A stretch of 61,359 nt of DNA from Planctomycetota bacterium (GTDB lineage: Bacteria; Planctomycetota; JAPUJT01), in assembly GCA_027296055.1 (NCBI GenBank), contig JAPUJT010000084.1:1-61359 (forward strand), read 5' to 3'. Shown one piece after another: positions 33,099-40,856 of this stretch. Within the stretch, counting starts at the first letter, position 1, and every line of letters begins with the position of its first letter. The notes beneath the pieces are model-generated. The model saw nothing but the letters and a program-made list of their open reading frames with translations, was not told the origin of the DNA and searched no databases. A program made the translations under genes and the position numbers.

Positions 33099-34340
33099 TC
33101 AGGTTTCGGAGCCGAAGAGCGCCTGAAACTCTTCCTTGCTGACTGACTCTGCCGGGACCACTCTCCCGTCCGAGACGGATTCGATGGCTCTCACCAGTCG
33201 CTGCGAGGGCAGCCGGGAGAGCGCCCTCGCGAAGTCGGAATCGGAGAGCTCCTTCGCCCGTGGTGATCCGTCGTCCGCGACCTCCTCTTCCGGAGACGGG
33301 CCTTTCTCCCCATCCTCTTCCGCCTCGATGATTGAATCGGTCAGCATGAAGCGAGAGTCCAGTTCCTTGTAGTCGAGGAACTGGGTCTCCTCGAGCTTTC
33401 GCACGACCCGGGTTCCGAGGCCCTCTCCGCCCGAAGACGACCGGGCCGCCTTGGCGTACTCTTCGTCGGACATATCGATGTCCGAGAAGAACTCCTCGTC
33501 CACCGCGTCCCTCTCCATATCATCCGCCTCGCGGGCCAGGATCCGGGTCCCGAGTCCCTCCTCCTCCTCATCCTCGAACTGGTCCTCGTCGTGCGCGCCG
33601 AGTCCCTGCAGCTCTCGAAGGGGAGCGATCCGCCCGGAGTCGCTGGGGGCCCACTCGTCCGAGCGACTGGCATCACTCATCAGGTCCTTCGTCGCGGAGT
33701 CGCTCTCGTCCATCTCCTCCAGAGATTTAATCTGCTTCTTCTGGGCGTCCTCGTGACGCTGGGTCAACTCCCTCCGCTTCTCGCGGAACGAGTCCGACGC
33801 GGCCCACTCATCTCCGTAGCTATCCGAGAGGAGTGGATCGTCACTGGCCTCGTCCGAACCTGGCGCTCCGGTCGCCCCCTCTTTCTTATCGGGGCGCGGC
33901 ATTTCTTTCTTCGCCGCTTCCATACCCGGGAAGGAGGCAGCGAGCTCGGGGGGCGGCATGTCTTTCTTCGTCGCCGCTTCCATGGCCGGAAAGGAGGCAG
34001 CGAGCAAGGGAGGGGAGTCCTTCGGTTTCTCGGTCGCTTCGGCGATCGGCTTCGACGTCTCGGGTCCCGTCGCCCTGCGGCGTCGTCTCCGGGGTTTCTT
34101 GGGGGGAGTCACGCCCCGTAGGGGAGCGGACATCGGTTTGATCCTTCGTCGGATGCCCGCCGGGGCCGTGGCAGCCGCGGCCGGAGGCTGTGGGGGCGGC
34201 TCGAACCCGGCAGGCTCCGTACGAGGCGTGGGCGCGGGGGTCGCGGGGGGCGCGACGCGCGGCTGCACCTTGATCGCCATGCTCACGAAGGGCTTTCTCT
34301 CACCCTTCTCCCACGGCATCTTGCGTTCGTAGAGCCACAT
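33099..34340 (-). CDS. Low-complexity acidic protein with short internal repeats
   Basis: 413 residues, no signal peptide or membrane segment. Residues ~25-95 are Pro/Ala-rich and then basic (KKPRRRRRRATG). A unit LAASFPxMEAAxKK is repeated twice near residues 110-150. Asp/Glu-rich segments follow with two DEWAxSDS copies and two GLGTR copies (GLGTRILAREADDMERD, GLGTRVVRKLEETQF). The C-terminal ~60 residues look folded (SDSDFARALSRLPSQRLVRA). It is predicted to be largely disordered. I know no family. It converges with the lipoprotein gene and diverges from the STAS gene at 34525. A linear-motif scaffold is possible. Confidence 0.55.
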   Translation of the reverse strand: MWLYERKMPWEKGERKPFVSMAIKVQPRVAPPATPAPTPRTEPAGFEPPPQPPAAAATAPAGIRRRIKPMSAPLRGVTPPKKPRRRRRRATGPETSKPIAEATEKPKDSPPLLAASFPAMEAATKKDMPPPELAASFPGMEAAKKEMPRPDKKEGATGAPGSDEASDDPLLSDSYGDEWAASDSFREKRRELTQRHEDAQKKQIKSLEEMDESDSATKDLMSDASRSDEWAPSDSGRIAPLRELQGLGAHDEDQFEDEEEEGLGTRILAREADDMERDAVDEEFFSDIDMSDEEYAKAARSSSGGEGLGTRVVRKLEETQFLDYKELDSRFMLTDSIIEAEEDGEKGPSPEEEVADDGSPRAKELSDSDFARALSRLPSQRLVRAIESVSDGRVVPAESVSKEEFQALFGSET

Positions 34341-34361
34341 AGGGTGTTACTCCTCACCTGG

Positions 34362-34391
34362 ATTATAGTAGGTTCCGGCCCTCCTCGACAA
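34362..34391 (-). promoter_or_regulatory. Predicted promoter for the acidic repeat protein
   Basis: Minus strand: TTGTCG (34391-34386), 18 bases, TATAAT (34367-34362), about 25 bases before the ATG at 34340. Confidence 0.4.
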
Positions 34392-34408
34392 CCCCGTGGC
34401 GCGCCCGC

Positions 34409-34437
34409 TTGACCCCTCCCGGGGCCCCCGTTAGGAT
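34409..34437 (+). promoter_or_regulatory. Predicted promoter for the STAS fusion gene
   Basis: TTGACC, 17 bases, TAGGAT; the start would be near 34444, about 80 bases upstream of the ATG at 34525. It is back-to-back with the minus-strand promoter at 34362-34391. Confidence 0.5.
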
Positions 34438-34524
34438 GCCAGTGTAGTTGAACTCTCACCGGCTTCCTCCGGGGAGTTCTGCCCGACCGTTGCTCGCCAC
34501 CGGTTCGGAGCGGGAAGGGTCCCC

Positions 34525-35601
34525 ATGTCTGAGCTCAAGCTGACCGGCCGCACCGTCAGGGCCTCCTCATCCCTGGAGGTCCTGGTCGAGGAGATCACCG
34601 GAGCGATTGACGCCTCCACCGCGCGTTCCTTCGAAACGGCTCTCAAGCAGGTCGTCGACGCGGGACATAAAAACGTCATTTTCGTCTTCACCAACGTGTC
34701 CGATATCAATAGCACCGGGATGGGCGCGCTGATCCAGTGTGCGGATAAGATCCGCGCGGCGGGAGGGGAGATATGCCTGGTCGGCGTGTCTCAGAACGTC
34801 CTCTCCCTGTTCGAGATGCTCGGAATCCTTCCCATCCTTCCGGTCTACCCCACCGAGGAACAGGCGATAGAATACCTGAGCCAGAGGGCGACTGCCCCGG
34901 CCCCGGCCGCAGCGGAGGAGCAGGCCGCGCCCCCGGCCCCCCCTCCGGATGCGACCCCCCCGGTCCAATCGTCCGCGCCAGCGCCGTCCGCTCCCCAGCC
35001 CCCTGAGTCCGGAGAGTCCGGGATAGATTCCCGCGGGGACGCCGCCGCTGCAGTAGGGGAGACCGAAGAGGGGTCTGAAGACAACCTCTACCCGCTCGAG
35101 CTCGAATGTCCGGATTGCGAGAAGGCCCTCGAGATCGCCCGCAAAGGGTATTTCCGCTGCACGGGCTGCGGATGCTACTTCGTCGCCGAGCCGGACGGCA
35201 ACGTCCAGTCGATCCGTCTTGACGATTCGACCGTCCTCGAGCTTCGGCTCCCCGGGGATCCGTCGATGGGGCAGGGCATCCGGCACATGGCCGGCGCTCT
35301 GGCTGCGGAAATGGATTACCCGGTCAATCTGACCCGCGAAATCGACAAGTGCCTCGAGGTGGCCTGGAAATGGGCCACCCAGTATGCCGATGGGGCGAGC
35401 AATCCGTTTTCCGTCTTCCTCGCCGCCAATCCCGAGGAATGGGTGGCGGGCATCACGATTCCGGGAGGAGGTCCATCGGCGCCGGCCGGGATCGAGGAGT
35501 TGAAGCAGCTGGCCCATCAGGTCGATCTCGCCCCGATCTCGAACGGAGGAGCCGTGCTGAAGATCCTATTCCGGGCTGAGGAGGCAGAGGAGAAGTCATG
35601 A
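34525..35601 (+). CDS. STAS domain - zinc ribbon - RsbW-like domain fusion
   Basis: 358 residues. Residues 1-115 are a STAS domain of the anti-sigma-antagonist type, with the phospho-acceptor loop DINSTGMGAL (Ser63/Thr64). A Pro/Ala-rich linker follows (~118-175), then a zinc ribbon (CPDCEKA, CTGCGCYF). Residues ~228-355 resemble an RsbW/SpoIIAB anti-sigma kinase (LELRLPGDPSMGQGIRHMAG, EIDKCLEVAWKWATQYAD, GGAVLKILFR). The Asn of the ATP-binding N-box and the GGxGL lid are missing, so the kinase part is probably inactive. The fusion suggests a partner-switching regulator joined in one chain. Its stop overlaps the next start as ATGA. Confidence 0.7.
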   Translation: MSELKLTGRTVRASSSLEVLVEEITGAIDASTARSFETALKQVVDAGHKNVIFVFTNVSDINSTGMGALIQCADKIRAAGGEICLVGVSQNVLSLFEMLGILPILPVYPTEEQAIEYLSQRATAPAPAAAEEQAAPPAPPPDATPPVQSSAPAPSAPQPPESGESGIDSRGDAAAAVGETEEGSEDNLYPLELECPDCEKALEIARKGYFRCTGCGCYFVAEPDGNVQSIRLDDSTVLELRLPGDPSMGQGIRHMAGALAAEMDYPVNLTREIDKCLEVAWKWATQYADGASNPFSVFLAANPEEWVAGITIPGGGPSAPAGIEELKQLAHQVDLAPISNGGAVLKILFRAEEAEEKS

Positions 35602-36686
35602 GAATGCTCGCGATTGCATGGATCACTTGGCTTGCCGCAGCGGGCCTCTGGGCGGACATCGTGATATTGAAGGATGGGACGCGCCTGGAGGGGAAGATCA
35701 TCGAGAAGTCGGGCGATTGGGTGAAGCTCGAGATCACGTCAGGGGGACAGAAGGCCGAGCTCACCATCCCGAGGAAAGACGTGAAGACGATCCGGGAGGT
35801 GCCGATAGACTACTCCCAGATCTTGCCGCCGCGAGAGTATTACGAGAAGAGGCTCAAGGAGATCGGGGCCGACGATGCACAGGGCCACTTCGACCTGGGT
35901 GTCTTCGCCTACGAGAAGGCCCTTTACCGCGAGGCCGCGATGCGCTTCGAGAAGGCGATGGCGCTGGACGAGGTGTTCCGCGGGCGCTCAAGGGAGTACC
36001 TCTACAAGATCCAGATATTCCGGGAGCGGGAGTGCAAGGAGGCCTTCGAAAGGGTGCTGGCCGCTATTTCGGGCAATCGCATCCTCACCGCCAAGGCGGC
36101 TCTGGAGAATTTCCGCGCAGAATTCACCGACTGCGAGCTGGCCAAGGACGCGGCCGTCCAGGCGAAGTTCATCGCGGAGAAATTCCCCGACGTGGGCCGG
36201 ACGTACGGCGCCGATCTCGCCGCGATCATCAAAGCGGTGGAGGAGAAAGCCAAGCGGGTCTGCCCTGACTGCGAAGGGCGAAAGAGCGTCGAGTGCAGCG
36301 CCTGCGGTGGCAGCGGCGATGCGACCTGCAATCTTTGCGAGGGATCGAAAGCGATCGATTGCGAGGACTGTGCGGGAAAGGCGGAGGTCCGCTGCTCCGT
36401 CTGCAAGGGTTACGGCAAGACGGAACGATACGAGGGACGCAAGCGCGTCCGGGATCCCTGCAAGCCCTGCAAGTCGACGGGAGTCGTTCCCTGCGAGGCC
36501 TGCAAGAAGGGTAAGGTCCAGTGCACCCTGTGCCGTGGAAAAGGTGTCGTCCGCAAGGGCTGCGAGAGTTGCTCGTCCGAGGGGAAGGTCGCCTGCGGCA
36601 CGTGTGAAGGATCGGGAGAGAGGGAGCCCGCCGAAGAGCAGGAGGAGAAGGGCCGCAGGAAGAGGAAGTTCGGAGGCCCAAGGTAG
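35598..36686 (+). CDS. Exported protein with N-terminal DGTxxEGKI domain and CxxCxGxG zinc-finger repeats
   Basis: 362 residues, coupled to the STAS gene by ATGA. A signal peptide (MRMLAIAWITWLAAAGLWA) is followed by DIVILKDGTRLEGKIIEKSG, a small beta domain with this motif that occurs in exported proteins. Residues ~80-215 are helical and TPR-like (HFDLGVFAYEKALYREAAM). Residues ~216-340 carry about ten Cys-pair repeats (CPDCEG, CSACGGSG, CNLCEG, CSVCKGYG, CTLCRGKG, CGTCEGSG), like extended DnaJ zinc fingers. There is no J domain. A basic tail ends the protein. It resembles the exported protein at 22480-23232 in its Cys repeats. Periplasmic metal or protein binding is possible. Confidence 0.68.
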   Translation: MRMLAIAWITWLAAAGLWADIVILKDGTRLEGKIIEKSGDWVKLEITSGGQKAELTIPRKDVKTIREVPIDYSQILPPREYYEKRLKEIGADDAQGHFDLGVFAYEKALYREAAMRFEKAMALDEVFRGRSREYLYKIQIFRERECKEAFERVLAAISGNRILTAKAALENFRAEFTDCELAKDAAVQAKFIAEKFPDVGRTYGADLAAIIKAVEEKAKRVCPDCEGRKSVECSACGGSGDATCNLCEGSKAIDCEDCAGKAEVRCSVCKGYGKTERYEGRKRVRDPCKPCKSTGVVPCEACKKGKVQCTLCRGKGVVRKGCESCSSEGKVACGTCEGSGEREPAEEQEEKGRRKRKFGGPR

Positions 36687-36695
36687 CCCCCGATC

Positions 36696-37853
36696 GTGAC
36701 CAGCGCCTTCACCCACCTCGAGTGCTCTGCTTGCGGCGCTCGCAGGACCCCGACGGAGATCGTCGGAGTTTGTGACTGCGGCGAGACCTTCCTGGCCCGC
36801 TATGATCTCGAACGCGCTCGGGCCGCCCTCGGGCCACGCCCCTCTCCTGGCCGGCGAACCTCCTTCTGGGAATATGCCCCGCTCCTTCCCGTGCTCGACC
36901 CGGCCAACCGGGTGACGCTGGGTGAGGGTGGCGCTCCGGTGATCCCATCCCGCCGATGGGGAGCCCGCCACGGACTCTCCCGCCTCCTGTTTCAATGGGA
37001 AGGATCCAATCCGACGCTCTCCTTCAAGGCTCGAGGCGCCGCCTGCGCCATCTCTCGCGCGAAGGAGCTGGGGATCCGGAAGGTAGCCCTACCCAGCGCC
37101 GGCAACGCCGGCTCCGCCCTGGCGGCCTATGCAGCCGCCGCCGGGATGGAGGCCCTCGTCGTCGTGCCGGAGGAGACTCCGGGACCGGTCAAGGCCGAGG
37201 CGAGGGCTTTCGGCGCCGAGGTGATGGAGGTGGCGGGAGGGCTCCCCGAAGCGTCCCGGGCTCTCGCGCAGAGGGCGGAGTCTGAGGGCTGGTTCGTCTG
37301 CTCGACCTGGATGGAGCCCTATCGGGTCGAAGGCAAGAAGACGATGGCCTTCGAGATCGCCGGGCGATTCGGTGAGGACCTTCCAGATGTGATCATCTTC
37401 CCCACGGGCGGAGGCGTCGGGACTGTCGCGTTCTGGAAGGCGTTCGACGAGATGGAAGGTGTGGGATGGATCGGGACTCGAAGGCCGCGGCTGGTCGCCG
37501 TCCAGTTGGAGAGTTGCGCTCCGATCGTCCGCGCGATGGACAACGGAGATGAGACCCTCGAGCCGTGGCTCGAGCCTGGTGAAACCGACGCGGCGGGCTT
37601 GAAGGTCCCGGCGCCTCGAGCGGGGAAGCTCATCCTGAAGGCCCTGCGGGCGTCGCGAGGGACGGCGATCGGCATCCCGGAGAACGAACTATCTCATGTG
37701 GGAAGTGCGCTGGGAAAGGAGGAGGGACTCTGGACCTCTCCGGAAGGGGCCGCCGCGGCTGCGGCGGCCCCCATGCTGCTTGATACTGGCTGGCTCGGTA
37801 AGGAAGAGAAGATACTGGTTTTCCTCACCGCGTCCGGTCTGAAATACGGGTAG
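36696..37853 (+). CDS. thrC: Threonine synthase
   Basis: 385 residues from a GTG start nine bases after the previous gene. It forms threonine from phosphohomoserine with PLP. It starts with a small zinc-ribbon-like segment (ECSACGARR, VCDCGE) found in the shorter threonine synthases. The PLP lysine is in TLSFKARGAACAIS (K111), preceded by WEGSNPT. Phosphate-binding glycines lie in IFPTGGGVGTVAFWKAF, and GNAGSALAAYAAAAGM is the cofactor loop. asd, an earlier enzyme of the same pathway, lies in this window at 57618. It converges with the lipoprotein gene, eight bases apart. Confidence 0.94.
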   Translation: MTSAFTHLECSACGARRTPTEIVGVCDCGETFLARYDLERARAALGPRPSPGRRTSFWEYAPLLPVLDPANRVTLGEGGAPVIPSRRWGARHGLSRLLFQWEGSNPTLSFKARGAACAISRAKELGIRKVALPSAGNAGSALAAYAAAAGMEALVVVPEETPGPVKAEARAFGAEVMEVAGGLPEASRALAQRAESEGWFVCSTWMEPYRVEGKKTMAFEIAGRFGEDLPDVIIFPTGGGVGTVAFWKAFDEMEGVGWIGTRRPRLVAVQLESCAPIVRAMDNGDETLEPWLEPGETDAAGLKVPAPRAGKLILKALRASRGTAIGIPENELSHVGSALGKEEGLWTSPEGAAAAAAAPMLLDTGWLGKEEKILVFLTASGLKYG

Positions 37854-37861
37854 AGTCCAGG

Positions 37862-38221
37862 TTACTCGCTTCCAGATCCGGCCCCCACTCCGGAGGCCCT
37901 GACCATGATGCCCTCGTCTGTGATAACGAGTGTCTCACCCGAGGCTACCGGGAAGGCCCTTCCATCGACCTCGATCTTTTCTCCGTACGCCCGGAACTTC
38001 TTGCCGTTGATGTCGATTTCCTCCTCTCCCATCATCATGACCGTCAGGTAGTCCGCAGCGACCTCGACCTCGATGCCCTTGGGAGTCATAAGAGTCTGCG
38101 TCCCCTTCATCGCAATCTGCTTGCCGTTCAAGGTGTAAACGGACTCCATGTCCGTCGGCGACGTGCACCCGAACACCAGGCCGCCCATGAGCATCAACAC
38201 CAGCAGTAACTTTCCACGCAT
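37862..38221 (-). CDS. Small lipoprotein of unknown function
   Basis: 119 residues from the ATG at 38221, preceded by AGGAGAAGAGGG; the longer frame to 38296 lacks a ribosome site. The signal peptide ends in a lipobox (LMLMGGLVFGC). The mature part is short beta-strand sequence with repeated small units (YTLNGKQIAMKGTQTLMTP, EEEIDINGKKFRAYGEKIEV, VITDEGIMVRASGVG), suggesting a beta-solenoid or barrel-like fold. No family is recognised. Confidence 0.65.
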   Translation of the reverse strand: MRGKLLLVLMLMGGLVFGCTSPTDMESVYTLNGKQIAMKGTQTLMTPKGIEVEVAADYLTVMMMGEEEIDINGKKFRAYGEKIEVDGRAFPVASGETLVITDEGIMVRASGVGAGSGSE

Positions 38222-38310
38222 CCCTCTTCTCCTCAAAAAGATGTGGCCCTCTCCACGTCCCCTCGGAAAGGCCTGATTCGATTGCCAATGTATCATCTGG
38301 CGAGCGGAGC

Positions 38311-38340
38311 ATTATAGGAAGGCCTGCCGTGGGGATGCAA
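38311..38340 (-). promoter_or_regulatory. Predicted promoter for the small lipoprotein
   Basis: Minus strand: TTGCAT (38340-38335), 18 bases, TATAAT (38316-38311), about 90 bases before the ATG at 38221. Confidence 0.4.
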
Positions 38341-38388
38341 CCCCTCATTCGCCTTTTCGTGCGGCCACAAATTCCCTCCAGAATTCCA

Positions 38389-38418
38389 TTGGGAAGGATG
38401 CGAATCGTCTGCTAGGAT
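38389..38418 (+). promoter_or_regulatory. Predicted promoter for the amidase gene
   Basis: TTGGGA, 18 bases, TAGGAT. The start point near 38425 argues for translation from the ATG at 38489 and not from the GTG at 38429. Confidence 0.35.
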
Positions 38419-38488
38419 AGCCACCGTCGTGGCCCCCCGCCTGCGGCTCGTGGAGATTCCGGGAACCTCTGCCCGGTCCGTATTTCTC

Positions 38489-39403
38489 ATGCGCAGGCGA
38501 TCTCTCCTTGCAGTGTTCCTGCTGACACCTCTGATCGCTCTTTTTGCCTCGTGTGTCCGAGGGTTCGTGGAGAGCGACGTACAGGATCGAGGCCCCAGGG
38601 TCGCGGCACAGACTCTAGCGGACCGTCTCGACCTGGAGGGGAGTACCGACCCGATCAGCCGGGTGGAGACGCTGTCCAACGATCACAACCTGGTCGTCTT
38701 CTGCCCGGGGATGGCGTCACTCCGGATCAACGACGACGTCTTCGATCTTCCCGGCCCGATCATCGCGTCGAGTCGGGGAACCCTCCTGCCCGCGGCAGCC
38801 GAAGGACTGATTCGATCGCGGTTGCGGACACCCCCGCCACCTGAACCGAAGAAACAGACCCCCACGAGGCGGCCGAAACAGCCTTCGAGGAACGACTGGC
38901 TTCGGCAGCGCGCCCCTGCCTTGCCTCCGAACTGGAATGTCGCTGCCAACCGCAGGTGGACCTCGATCGTGATCCACCACAGCGCGACGGAGAGGGGAGG
39001 GGCCCGCCTCTTCGACAAGATGCACCGGGAGCAGAACGGCTGGAAGTACGGTCTCGGTTACCACTTCGTGATCGGCAACGGGACCGACACCGGGGACGGC
39101 CGGATCGAGGTGGGGTCTCGTTGGACCCGGCAGAACGAAGGCATTCACGGAGCCCACGCGGGGACGGATCAGTACAATCAGCATGGCATCGGGATCTGTC
39201 TTGTCGGGAACTTCGAGGAGGACCGACCGACGCCCACGCAGATGGCCGCTCTGCTCAAGCTTGTACGGCGACTCTCCGACCGGTACAAGATTTCTCCCTC
39301 CGCGATCTACGAGCATCACGAAGTTCGACCGGAGCATACCGACTGTCCAGGTAGGTTCTTCCCGTACAGGAAGTTCCTCACTGCCGTCCGCCGCCCGAGA
39401 TGA
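38489..39403 (+). CDS. N-acetylmuramoyl-L-alanine amidase (Amidase_2/AmpD fold) lipoprotein
   Basis: 304 residues from the ATG at 38489. The signal MRRRSLLAVFLLTPLIALFASC ends in a lipobox. A ~90-residue N-terminal region (LVVFCPGMASLRINDDVFDL) and a Pro/Arg-rich linker precede the zinc amidase domain at ~residue 150. The zinc ligands are visible: His in SIVIHHSATERGG, His in YEHHEVRPEH and the final TDCPGRFFP where Cys/Asp complete the site. YHFVIGNGTDTGDGRIEVG and HGIGICLVGNFEE are standard core strands. It would cut the amide bond between MurNAc and the stem peptide at the outer membrane, in cell-wall turnover. Confidence 0.88.
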   Translation: MRRRSLLAVFLLTPLIALFASCVRGFVESDVQDRGPRVAAQTLADRLDLEGSTDPISRVETLSNDHNLVVFCPGMASLRINDDVFDLPGPIIASSRGTLLPAAAEGLIRSRLRTPPPPEPKKQTPTRRPKQPSRNDWLRQRAPALPPNWNVAANRRWTSIVIHHSATERGGARLFDKMHREQNGWKYGLGYHFVIGNGTDTGDGRIEVGSRWTRQNEGIHGAHAGTDQYNQHGIGICLVGNFEEDRPTPTQMAALLKLVRRLSDRYKISPSAIYEHHEVRPEHTDCPGRFFPYRKFLTAVRRPR

Positions 39404-39446
39404 GGCCGGGATACGCCGTCGGCGACTTCCCCCTCGTTCGAGCTGC

Positions 39447-40106
39447 ATGAGAACTCGGCAGGCAGCCATTCTCGGCGCCGTCCTGATCGGCGGCGCAGTC
39501 CTCTTCCTCGTCCGTCCGGACGGCCAGCGGATTCCACGAACACCCGATCCGGTGCCGGACCGCGCCTCGCTGCCCCAACAGGCTCGAGTCGAGAGGGCCC
39601 TCGACGGGGATTCTGTCATCATCTCCGGCGGGAGACAGGTCAGGCTCATCGGGATCGATGCCCCCGAAAGGGGGGAGCCGCTGGCGGATGAGGCGAGGGA
39701 ATGGGCCCGCAGCAAGCTGGAGGGACGGTGGGTGCGACTCGAGTACGACGAAGAGACTTCCGATAGGTACGGGCGCTTGCTCGCCTACCTGTGGCTCGAG
39801 CAGGCGGGCCAGGAAGTCCTGGTGAACGAAGAGATCGTCGGGCAGGGCCTCGCCCGCTCCTACCCGTACCCCCCCAATCTCCGCTATCGGAATCGGATCG
39901 CGAGAGTGGAGAAGAAGGCACGGGAAGCCCGGGACGGAATCTGGCAGGCCGACTCGCCGGGTCGCGGACCGTTCGTCGGCAGCGCCTCTCGATTTCATCG
40001 TCCAACGTGCGAGCACGTACTCAAGATTCGAAAGCCCCGGAACCTGCCAACGCGGAACGACGCCTTCGAAGCAGGACTCAGTCCCTGCCGCACCTGCAAG
40101 CCCTGA
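39447..40106 (+). CDS. Thermonuclease (SNase-like) family protein with Cys-containing C-terminus
   Basis: 219 residues. An N-terminal hydrophobic segment (AAILGAVLIGGAVLFLV) anchors or exports it. The nuclease OB-fold has VERALDGDSVIISGGRQVRL, IGIDAPERGE and DRYGRLLAYLW. The Arg, Asp, Glu and Arg used for calcium binding and catalysis in staphylococcal nuclease are all present. The last ~45 residues (FVGSASRFHRPTCEHVLKI, then GLSPCRTCKP) resemble the Ada-type metal-binding/phosphotriester segment found after some nuclease-like domains. It may degrade extracellular or periplasmic nucleic acid. It follows the amidase gene by 43 bases. Confidence 0.85.
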   Translation: MRTRQAAILGAVLIGGAVLFLVRPDGQRIPRTPDPVPDRASLPQQARVERALDGDSVIISGGRQVRLIGIDAPERGEPLADEAREWARSKLEGRWVRLEYDEETSDRYGRLLAYLWLEQAGQEVLVNEEIVGQGLARSYPYPPNLRYRNRIARVEKKAREARDGIWQADSPGRGPFVGSASRFHRPTCEHVLKIRKPRNLPTRNDAFEAGLSPCRTCKP

Positions 40107-40123
40107 TCCGGTCGAATCGGTGA

Positions 40124-40423
40124 TCAACTATCGAACAGATTATCCCAGGCGTTCTTGGCCGCGTCGGGATCGGTCTTTTCCTTCGGGCCATCGGAGGCCC
40201 TGAAGTCGAACTCGTCGCACCAGTTCAGACCCTCCCGATCGGACACGGCGTCGGTGGTGGGGGAAAGGCACTGGTTGTGCGCTGTCGGATCGTGCAGTCG
40301 GCAGTTCTTGCAGGAGTGAAGAAAGGCCCCGCAAGGCTCGCAGGTGGCCTTGAACCCGGGTCTCCCTTCGCCTTCCCAGGGGGATCCACAGGAGTGACAC
40401 TTCCGAATCATGGGGCTTGCCAT
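40124..40423 (-). CDS. Small cysteine-rich zinc-binding protein
   Basis: 99 residues. Cys pairs occur as CHSCG, CEPCG and SCKNCRLHDPTAHNQC, followed by DREGLNWCDEFDFR. The arrangement suggests two zinc sites. Similar short proteins with HSCKNCR and a CDEF motif are conserved in diverse bacteria, but I know no assigned function. The start could be the ATG at 40423 or the one at 40411. It diverges from the XRE gene and converges with the nuclease gene. Confidence 0.7.
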   Translation of the reverse strand: MASPMIRKCHSCGSPWEGEGRPGFKATCEPCGAFLHSCKNCRLHDPTAHNQCLSPTTDAVSDREGLNWCDEFDFRASDGPKEKTDPDAAKNAWDNLFDS

Positions 40424-40446
40424 CTCACAAGGCCTGCCGGTAGGAT
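40417..40446 (+). promoter_or_regulatory. Predicted promoter for the XRE regulator gene
   Basis: TTGCCA, 18 bases, TAGGAT, about 40 bases before the TTG start at 40487. The -35 lies within the start region of the divergent small zinc-protein gene. Confidence 0.35.
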
Positions 40447-40486
40447 ACCGTTCGTGTAGAAACGTGGCAAGGGAGGGAACTCACAC

Positions 40487-40840
40487 TTGTCCGACGTCGG
40501 CCAAAAGATTCAGACTCTTCGCCGGCAGGCTGGGCATACTCGTCAGGAGATGGCCCGGCAGCTGAATGTGGAGTATTCACACTACCTCGAGATCGAGAGG
40601 GGAACGATCCCTCCGGGCGACGAGGTGGTCCGGTCCCTGGCCGGCGTGTTTGGCGTGGCGGCCACCGAGATCGGGGGAAAGGCCCCCGCCCGGCGCGGGC
40701 CGGTTACCGATCCGCATTCGCCCGCCCTCAGGAGGCTGGTCCTTCGGCAGAAGGCGTTGCTAGAACTTCTCATCGAAAAGGGCGTGCTCCAGCAATCGGA
40801 GTTCGAGGAGGCTTACCGAAGTGCCGGCAAGGGGAACTAG
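40487..40840 (+). CDS. XRE-family helix-turn-helix regulator
   Basis: 117 residues from a TTG start with GGGAGGGA upstream. Residues 1-60 form a Cro/CI-type HTH: IQTLRRQAGHTRQEMARQLN, then SHYLEIERGTIPPGDEVVRS (recognition helix and following loop) and LAGVFGVAATEIGG. The remaining ~55 residues are helical and may mediate dimerisation. It is followed closely by a second probable DNA-binding protein and an NtrC-type activator on the same strand. Its targets are unknown. Confidence 0.82.
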   Translation: MSDVGQKIQTLRRQAGHTRQEMARQLNVEYSHYLEIERGTIPPGDEVVRSLAGVFGVAATEIGGKAPARRGPVTDPHSPALRRLVLRQKALLELLIEKGVLQQSEFEEAYRSAGKGN

Positions 40841-40856
40841 CGGAAGAGGATCGAAG

